From assembly GCA_015490315.1 (NCBI GenBank), contig WFYB01000089.1, positions 1-11,688 of the forward strand: DNA of 11,688 nt, in the 5' to 3' direction. The first letter of the stretch is position 1. Each line of letters begins with the position of its first letter. Positions 7,817-11,688 of this stretch are shown in pieces. Both the position numbers and the translations under genes were made by a program. Below the pieces are notes generated by a model. That model ran no database searches and was not told the DNA's origin. It saw only the letters and a program-made list of their open reading frames with translations. The DNA is from Sulfurovum sp. (GTDB lineage: Bacteria; Campylobacterota; Campylobacteria; Campylobacterales; Sulfurovaceae).

Positions 7817-8224
7817 ATGAAACGAACAATCAAAATACCTCTATTGCTTGGTCTGCTAAGTACAGGCTTTCTCTTTAGCGGATGTGTCAGTTACCCTGTG
7901 CACAACGGCTACTATTCGCCACCGGTTCGCAGCAGTGTGATCATCGGGGTGTATGACTACCCAAGGTATCTTGATGCACCTTGCTATGTCTATCACAACA
8001 GATACTATTATGGCGGACATTACAGAAACGGCTACTATTACTACCGTGGACGTCGCCTACACAGGGGACACTACTACTATCGCGGATATCGCTACCACCA
8101 TCCAAGATACAGAAGGCATCTCAAGCATGACAGACGTGTATACAAAAAAGAACGACATAGAGAATATCAGCGCTATAACTATGATAGAAAAGGAAGTCAT
8201 GGCGGACATGAATATCGCCGATAA
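7817..8224 (+). CDS. Small Tyr/Arg/His-rich lipoprotein
   Basis: A 135-residue predicted lipoprotein of unknown function. Residues 1-22 are a lipoprotein signal (KRTIK start, Leu-rich core, LFSG before Cys23). Phe at -3 is an unusual but tolerated lipobox residue. The mature part is extremely biased: 27 of 135 residues are Tyr, with about 22 Arg and 12 His, in motifs such as YYYGGHYRNGYYYYRGRR. It is strongly basic with few hydrophobic residues, so it is probably extended rather than a globular enzyme. ATG at 7817 has AAAGGA seven bases upstream. It follows clpB by 146 bp on the same strand and probably has its own promoter. Similar short Tyr-rich envelope lipoproteins are common as hypotheticals. 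Metal or polymer binding is only a guess from composition. Confidence 0.8.
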   Translation: MKRTIKIPLLLGLLSTGFLFSGCVSYPVHNGYYSPPVRSSVIIGVYDYPRYLDAPCYVYHNRYYYGGHYRNGYYYYRGRRLHRGHYYYRGYRYHHPRYRRHLKHDRRVYKKERHREYQRYNYDRKGSHGGHEYRR

Positions 8225-8261
8225 TAAAATACTTGAGATATAGAGGTTAAAATTAGAAGTA

Positions 8262-8365
8262 ATCTTAGGTGCCGATACATGGGCTTGGTGTTCGTTGGTA
8301 GTCGGACAACAATGTTTTTTCTAAAAGGAGGAAGAATAAAAAAAATACACTTCGACACCTAAGAT
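8262..8365. repeat. 104-bp element bounded by 14-nt inverted repeats with a GTA flanking duplication (MITE-like or structured RNA)
   Basis: The left arm ATCTTAGGTGCCGA (8262-8275) and right arm TCGACACCTAAGAT (8352-8365) are inverted copies with 13 of 14 positions paired. The three bases directly outside are GTA on both sides (8259-8261 and 8366-8368), as a 3-bp target duplication would be. Inside lie a hairpin (8285-8312), six T, a perfect Shine-Dalgarno AAGGAGG (8325-8331) with no usable start after it, and a run of eight A. No transposase is present. The element may be a miniature inverted-repeat transposon remnant or a folded RNA closed by the long stem. It sits between convergent genes. 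The structure is clear, the identity is not. Confidence 0.6.
8285..8320 (+). terminator. Intrinsic-terminator-like hairpin with T6, after the lipoprotein gene
   Basis: TTGGTGTTCG (8285-8294), loop TTGGTAGT, CGGACAACAA (8303-8312): nine pairs with one G-A mismatch and one G-T wobble, then TG and TTTTTT (8315-8320). Placed 60 bases after the lipoprotein stop, it is the best terminator candidate for that gene. It lies wholly within the inverted-repeat element, so transcription stopping here would prevent the right arm from being copied. Confidence 0.5.
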
Positions 8366-8421
8366 GTAAGAGAATTATAGCTAAATAAGATAAAATTAGT
8401 CTTAATTAGAAACTTATAACT

Positions 8422-8439
8422 ATAATTTGTTCAAATTAT
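8422..8439. repeat. AT-rich palindrome between convergent genes
   Basis: ATAATTTG and CAAATTAT are perfect 8-base arms around TT. It lies just downstream of the stop of the minus-strand gene at 8462. It has no GC and no T-tract, so it is a weak terminator at best. Apart from this, the stretch 8366-8461 holds nothing I can assign. Confidence 0.3.
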
Positions 8440-8461
8440 TTATTGAAACCTTATAGATCCA

Positions 8462-8803
8462 TCAGCATACCAGCCAGTTTTCGAGTCTGAAAAGTGCCTC
8501 AGTTGCAGGCATAGCTCTCCATCCGGCACTCTCAAGATACATCATCTTGCCGCCGAAATACCCTACTATATACCTCTCTTTATAGATCGGGAAAGTACCC
8601 GAGTGTAGCATCACAAAAATATCATCAAAACTTTTTGGCACTTCATAGTAGGCGAAATCGTAGCTGTGCAGTGCGATGATCGCACTTTGAAGCATCTCAT
8701 TGCGTACCATAGAACTGCTAAGCGTATAATAGGCAGGATAACTGACCGAAGGGTTTTCAATCAGATCACTGATATAGAGTCTCTCTTTTTTCTTCTGATA
8801 CAT
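8462..8803 (-). CDS. Unrecognised small protein
   Basis: A protein of 113 residues from ATG 8803, or 119 from the in-frame TTG at 8821. Neither start has a clear SD, and an in-frame stop lies at 8857, so the gene cannot extend much further. I do not recognise the family. It is rich in aromatics and Met (SYPAYYTLSS, HSYDFAYYEV), has no signal peptide or membrane segment and ends with LENWLVC. The mixed alpha/beta look suggests a soluble cytoplasmic protein. It is divergent from the 5'-nucleotidase gene (91 bp between starts) and convergent with the lipoprotein gene. No good sigma-70 pair is seen upstream. A TATAGT at 8815-8810 would give a nearly leaderless transcript for the ATG at 8803. It is likely a real gene because no better frame covers the interval. 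Confidence 0.55.
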   Translation of the reverse strand: MYQKKKERLYISDLIENPSVSYPAYYTLSSSMVRNEMLQSAIIALHSYDFAYYEVPKSFDDIFVMLHSGTFPIYKERYIVGYFGGKMMYLESAGWRAMPATEALFRLENWLVC

Positions 8804-8866
8804 ACCGGCACTATAGCGCAAACAAAAAGATAGGGGACAAAAAATGTCAAATTGTCATATTGGATG

Positions 8867-8875
8867 TGCTATACT
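8867..8875 (+). promoter_or_regulatory. Extended -10 promoter element for the 5'-nucleotidase gene
   Basis: TG, one base, TATACT (8870-8875) matches the extended -10 form, which does not need a -35. Transcription would start near 8882, giving a leader of about 13 bases before ATG 8895. This position favours 8895 over the upstream in-frame ATG at 8844 as the real start, although 8844 has its own AGGGGA six bases upstream. Confidence 0.5.
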
Positions 8876-8894
8876 TACCCAAAAAGAGTCGACT

Positions 8895-9785
8895 ATGGCG
8901 TATGATCTAAAGAAAAAACTGGTGATTGCTATCTCTTCGCGTGCCCTTTTTGATCTTGAAGAGGAGAATAGCCTTTTTGAAAAAAAGGGTCTGGAGAAAT
9001 ACTACCGCTATCAAATACACAATGAAAACCGTCTGCTTAAACGCGGTGCTGCATTTGATTTTGTCAAAAATATTTTGCGGATCAACAGACACTTTGATGA
9101 CAAACTGATCGAAGTGATCATCCTCTCGCGCAACAATGCCGCAACCGGGCTGCGTATCAAAAACTCCATCGACAAATACAAGCTGGATATTGAACGTGCA
9201 GGGTGGACAGCGGGTACCCCGATCAGCCGTTATCTCAAAGCCTTTGATGTTGATCTCTTCCTCTCTGCACACGAAGAGGATGTCCAGGAAGCGATCAATG
9301 CCGGTATCGCTGCAGCGCGTATCATCCCCAAAAAGTACAAAAAGAAGCACAAGAAGAGAGATGTACATATCGCTTTTGACGGTGATGCAGTGCTCTTTTC
9401 GGACGAATCTGAAAAGATCTACAAAAAACAGGGGCTTGAAGCCTTTCTCGCACATGAGAAGAAAAATGCCAAAAACCCGCTGCCAAAAGGGCCTTTTGCC
9501 AAACTGCTCAAAGTGATCTCGCGTATACAAAAGGAGTTCCCTATGGAAGAGGCACCGATCAAGACAGCCTTGATCACAGCACGAAACTTCTCGACATTCG
9601 AGCGAGTGATTCGTACGTTCGATGCCTGGAATGTCCGCGTGGATGAGGCATTTTTTCTCGGTGGTGTAGAGAAGAAGAGGGTGGTCAAAGCCTTTAATGC
9701 AGACATCTTTTTCGATGATCAGGATGTCCACCTCGACGAAACATCCAAAAAGACACCCAGTGCAAAAGTCCCGTATAGGCGTTAA
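8895..9785 (+). CDS. Cytosolic 5'-nucleotidase, cN-I family (PF06189 type)
   Basis: Predicted to hydrolyse nucleoside 5'-monophosphates (AMP or IMP in characterised relatives) in the cytoplasm, using a HAD-like Asp nucleophile. It has 296 residues. Family landmarks are LVIAISSRALFDLEEEN (9-25), YYRYQ (36-40), the AFDFVKNILRIN stretch (53-64), VIILSRNNAATGLRIKNSI (74-92) and LKAFDVDLFLSA (114-125). HAD-like motifs follow: FDGDAV (161-166, Asp162 nucleophile and Asp164), ITAR (227-230), Lys260 region GGVEKKR and FFDDQD (272-277). The start at ATG 8895 fits where family similarity begins. An extra 17 residues are possible from 8844. The gene stands alone between two minus-strand genes and ends 20 bp from a convergent methyltransferase. 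Substrate preference is inferred from family only. Confidence 0.88.
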   Translation: MAYDLKKKLVIAISSRALFDLEEENSLFEKKGLEKYYRYQIHNENRLLKRGAAFDFVKNILRINRHFDDKLIEVIILSRNNAATGLRIKNSIDKYKLDIERAGWTAGTPISRYLKAFDVDLFLSAHEEDVQEAINAGIAAARIIPKKYKKKHKKRDVHIAFDGDAVLFSDESEKIYKKQGLEAFLAHEKKNAKNPLPKGPFAKLLKVISRIQKEFPMEEAPIKTALITARNFSTFERVIRTFDAWNVRVDEAFFLGGVEKKRVVKAFNADIFFDDQDVHLDETSKKTPSAKVPYRR

Positions 9786-9805
9786 ATACTAATAAATATT
9801 AAGAT

Positions 9806-10381
9806 CTATTTTCTCAAACTTGCCGTAACAATATATCGAAAACCAAAAACGTCAACGCTTACATCGAAACCATGATCCTCCAGTATACTCTGCAATCTTT
9901 CGGGTACAAAAAAGTTGCCGGGTTCTCCGAGGAGCTTTTCTCCTTTGGCGATCAATCCTCCCATCCATGTTGAGGGGTCAAAGTCATAGATAAAAAGTGT
10001 GCCTCCATCTTTCAGTACCCGTCTTATCTCACGCAGTGCAAGGTCTATATCTTTAAAATGGTGCATCGCTTCACCGATGAGAACAGCGTCAAATGCAGCG
10101 CTCTCAAAAGGGAGTGCTTCCGCCCTGCCAAGGTGGGTTGCAGTCTGCTTGGGGCAGTATTTGAGCATACCTGCTGCCGGATCTACCGCATCAAGCTGCA
10201 GATCATCTCTGCATGCCGATGCAAAGCGGCAGAGGATACCTGTACCCGCACCGACATCAAGGATCCTGGCATCAGGAGCAAGCGGCTGCAGTGTTTGGCA
10301 AAGCGTCTCTTTGACACGTGCGGGATAGATCATCCCGCCAAAGCTGTGAAATACCCACCCCAAGCGCTCAAACGGTATCAT
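9806..10381 (-). CDS. Class I SAM-dependent methyltransferase (Methyltransf_11/UbiE-BioC-like)
   Basis: A small-molecule type methyltransferase, substrate unknown. It has 191 residues from ATG 10381, which has AGGA six bases upstream. A longer in-frame opening to 10453 lacks an SD and runs into the neighbouring promoter. Motifs are the SAM-binding glycine loop ILDVGAGTG (40-48), the acidic residue ending strand 2 in DAVDPA (64-69, Asp67), FDAVLIGEAMHHFKD (97-111) and the post-motif region LREIRRVLKDGGTLFIYD (116-133). The MHHF segment is typical of UbiE/COQ5-like and generic Methyltransf_11 enzymes. It is divergent from the lytic-transglycosylase gene (83 bp between starts) and convergent with the nucleotidase gene. 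Context gives no substrate clue. Confidence 0.85.
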   Translation of the reverse strand: MIPFERLGWVFHSFGGMIYPARVKETLCQTLQPLAPDARILDVGAGTGILCRFASACRDDLQLDAVDPAAGMLKYCPKQTATHLGRAEALPFESAAFDAVLIGEAMHHFKDIDLALREIRRVLKDGGTLFIYDFDPSTWMGGLIAKGEKLLGEPGNFFVPERLQSILEDHGFDVSVDVFGFRYIVTASLRK

Positions 10382-10395
10382 GGAGAATCCTTTTT

Positions 10396-10424
10396 TTGAT
10401 ATTTTTTCTAATTTATAGTATGAT
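10396..10424 (+). promoter_or_regulatory. Sigma-70 promoter for the transglycosylase-like gene
   Basis: TTGATA at 10396-10401 and TATGAT at 10419-10424 with a 17-base spacer, each one base off consensus. Start of transcription is expected near 10431, about 34 bases before the ATG at 10465. On the opposite strand TATAAA (10417-10412) lies inside this spacer and may be the -10 of the methyltransferase gene, so the two promoters would overlap back to back. Confidence 0.6.
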
Positions 10425-10464
10425 AGGTATAGAAACCGTACTCTATCTATCAAAGGAGTATAGC

Positions 10465-11037
10465 ATGAAAAGATTACTGCATCTCATCGATCGCCAAAAA
10501 CAGAAGATCCGGCAATTCTCTTTCCCTCTTGTAATGCTCTTTGTCAGTACCACGGCACAGGCATCCTGTGCCAAACTCTCCAAAATAGCCGGTATCCCAA
10601 AAACCAAACTCGAAAAGATCGTCGAAAAGCTGGTGAAGATAGAGTCAACCACAGGCAGATATGATGTCAAAAACCATCGCAGCGGTGCCTACGGGCGCTA
10701 TCAGATCATGCCATCCACCGCAGCCTACTATGCCAAAAAGCTCGGCATCCCTAAGCATCTGTGGAAAAAACCCTACAATCAGGACAAGATCTTCCGTGCG
10801 ATCATGCGTGACAATATCCAAAGTCTCAAACGCAATGGGCATAAAGTCTCTGCGTTTACGCTCTATGCGACACATCAGCAGGGAGCCGGAGGGTTCAACG
10901 CCATTATGAAGGGCAAACCCTTGACCAAAAAACTGGAAAAAAACCTCAGGCAGAATCTGCCGGAGCATCTGAGGAAAGTGAAGCGCTCACAGCTTAGATC
11001 GACATGGATCAACTATTGGAAGCGCAAATTGGGATAA
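10465..11037 (+). CDS. Small exported lytic-transglycosylase-like protein (lysozyme-like fold)
   Basis: Predicted to cleave the glycan strand of peptidoglycan in the periplasm. It has 190 residues. ATG 10465 has a strong SD, AAAGGAG (10452-10458), six bases upstream. Residues 1-33 look like a signal peptide with AQA|SC cleavage. Cys35 follows Ser but the lipobox is poor (Gln at -3), so a soluble protein is more likely. Catalytic Glu60 is in KIEST, followed by SGAYGRYQIMPSTA (73-86), which is the SLT core motif. THQQGAGGFNAIMKG (136-150) is the third conserved block, with His-Gln in place of the more usual Asn-Ala-Gly. The C-terminus is very basic (KLEKNLRQ, LRKVKRSQLR, KRKLG), which suits binding to an anionic wall. 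The stop abuts tgt tail to tail. Specific cellular role unknown. Confidence 0.8.
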   Translation: MKRLLHLIDRQKQKIRQFSFPLVMLFVSTTAQASCAKLSKIAGIPKTKLEKIVEKLVKIESTTGRYDVKNHRSGAYGRYQIMPSTAAYYAKKLGIPKHLWKKPYNQDKIFRAIMRDNIQSLKRNGHKVSAFTLYATHQQGAGGFNAIMKGKPLTKKLEKNLRQNLPEHLRKVKRSQLRSTWINYWKRKLG

Positions 11038-11054
11038 CTATTGTCCCCGTTTTT
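11031..11054 (+). terminator. Weak intrinsic-terminator-like hairpin spanning two convergent stop codons
   Basis: GGGATA (11031-11036), loop ACTAT, TGTCCC (11042-11047) form six pairs with one wobble, then CG and TTTTT (11050-11054). It contains the last bases of both the transglycosylase gene and tgt. On the plus strand it resembles a terminator for the former. No T-run follows in the other direction. Confidence 0.4.
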
Positions 11055-11688
11055 GGTAGAATGTTTTTCTGAAGTTCTCAAACTCACCTTTCAAGATTGC
11101 TTCACGCATCTGCTTCATTAGATCAAGATAGTAGTAGAGGTTGTGGATCGTCGCAAGACGGAAATAGGTGATCTCCCGTGCACGGAAGAGGTGACGCAGG
11201 TAGGCACGTGAATAGGTTTGGCAGACCATACATCCGCACTCCGGATCGACAGGGGATTCGTCGGTGGTATATTCTGCTTTTTTGATATTGACTTTGCCAA
11301 AAGAGGTAAAGAGTGTCCCGTTTCTGGCGTTTCGTGTCGGCATCACACAGTCGAACATATCGACACCGCGATAGACATTCTCTACCAGATCCTCGGGAGT
11401 GCCCACACCCATCAGATAGCGTGGTTTCTCCTCAGGCATAAAGGGGGTGGTCCACGCTACGGTATCATACATATCCTGATTGTCCTCTCCGACACTGAGT
11501 CCCCCAATAGCAAAGCCGTCGAAGTCCATCGCGCAGAGTTCACGGGCGGACTTCTCTCTAAAGGCTTTGTCGGTACCGCCCTGAATGATCGCGAAGATAT
11601 TTTGATCCACCCCGATACCTTCACGCTGTTTGGCTCTAAAGTAGTCGATACTCTGTTGTGCCCAGCGAGTGGTTCGCTCGATACTCGC
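11038..11688 (-). CDS. tgt: Queuine/preQ1 tRNA-ribosyltransferase (5' end cut by window edge)
   Basis: Exchanges guanine 34 for preQ1 in GUN-anticodon tRNAs, a queuosine synthesis step in the cytoplasm. The last 216 residues are present, and about 150-160 N-terminal residues lie beyond the window. Reading in from the edge: ERTTRWA, FAIIQGG, GGLSVGE (62-68 of the fragment), the catalytic Asp in MFDCVMPTRNARNG (Asp113) and the zinc site CGCMVC (Cys151, Cys153, Cys156) with His182 in TIHN. The bacterial type is clear from this set. It ends at 11038, directly against the convergent transglycosylase stop. Confidence 0.96.
   Translation of the reverse strand, partial: ASIERTTRWAQQSIDYFRAKQREGIGVDQNIFAIIQGGTDKAFREKSARELCAMDFDGFAIGGLSVGEDNQDMYDTVAWTTPFMPEEKPRYLMGVGTPEDLVENVYRGVDMFDCVMPTRNARNGTLFTSFGKVNIKKAEYTTDESPVDPECGCMVCQTYSRAYLRHLFRAREITYFRLATIHNLYYYLDLMKQMREAILKGEFENFRKTFYQKRGQ

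Noticed and set aside
7953..8243. 96-codon frame overlapping the lipoprotein gene in another frame
   Set aside because: It is an artefact of the repetitive Tyr-codon-rich sequence (TAY read out of frame gives Thr/Ile). The lipoprotein frame has the signal sequence and SD.
8262..8365. Retron ncRNA (a1/a2 inverted ends) as an explanation of the inverted repeat
   Set aside because: No reverse transcriptase lies within the window on either side, and all flanking genes are accounted for.
8262..8365. Integron attC site
   Set aside because: The ends do not read RYYYAAC/GTTRRRY and there is no integrase or cassette array.
8262..8365. Signal recognition particle RNA
   Set aside because: The conserved apical loop sequence around GGAAGCAGCC is absent.
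8844..8894. Upstream start (ATG 8844) for the 5'-nucleotidase
   Set aside because: The 17 extra residues lie outside the family similarity, and an extended -10 element falls inside them. Kept only as an alternative because it has AGGGGA upstream.
8907..9731. 274-codon minus-strand frame over the 5'-nucleotidase
   Set aside because: Antisense shadow of a gene with clear family motifs.

Overview
The window reads as a conserved chromosomal stretch from a campylobacterotal (epsilonproteobacterial) bacterium, most like a free-living Sulfurovum/Sulfurimonas type. Two things support this. The gene order ctpA-purC-purS-purQ-(periplasmic SH3 protein)-plsC with divergent clpB next to it matches my recollection of Campylobacter jejuni Cj0509c-Cj0516 (not checked here). 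The moderate GC content and the protein style also fit. There are 13 protein genes (two cut by the window ends), no tRNA or rRNA, no CRISPR array and no insertion sequence with a transposase.

Layout. Positions 1-4803, minus strand: a tight six-gene operon read right to left. It holds ctpA (periplasmic S41 protease), purC, purS and purQ (purine synthesis), a membrane-anchored periplasmic protein with an SH3-like C-terminus, and plsC (phospholipid acyltransferase, cut at the left edge). Gaps are -23 to +47 bp, with a TGATG stop/start overlap at purQ. Positions 4804-5096 are a divergent regulatory region. On the clpB side it carries a consensus sigma-70 promoter overlapped by a HAIR-like inverted repeat, the type of operator bound by the heat-shock repressor HspR. 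Positions 5097-7670: clpB, the disaggregase. Positions 7817-8224: a small Tyr/Arg/His-rich lipoprotein.

Positions 8225-8461 are an AT-rich gap between convergent genes. It contains the most unusual element here: a ~104-bp segment bounded by 14-nt inverted repeats (13/14 match), flanked by a GTA direct duplication, with an internal hairpin followed by six T. It may be a MITE-like mobile remnant, a structured RNA/terminator element, or both.

Positions 8462-8803 (minus): an unrecognised small protein. Positions 8895-9785 (plus): a cytosolic 5'-nucleotidase of the cN-I family (PF06189 type). Positions 9806-10381 (minus): a class I SAM-dependent methyltransferase. Positions 10465-11037 (plus): a small exported lytic-transglycosylase-like protein. 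Positions 11038-11688 (minus): tgt, the queuosine tRNA-modification enzyme, cut at the right edge. It abuts the transglycosylase stop codon tail to tail with no gap.

How the genes work together: the left operon couples steps 4 (PurSQ, with PurL elsewhere) and 7-8 (PurC) of IMP synthesis to envelope functions (CtpA, SH3 protein, PlsC). ClpB is the protein-quality-control gene facing it. The right half is mixed housekeeping genes in alternating orientation. I see no defence, toxin-antitoxin or mobile-gene cluster. The inverted-repeat element is the only clearly unexplained structure.
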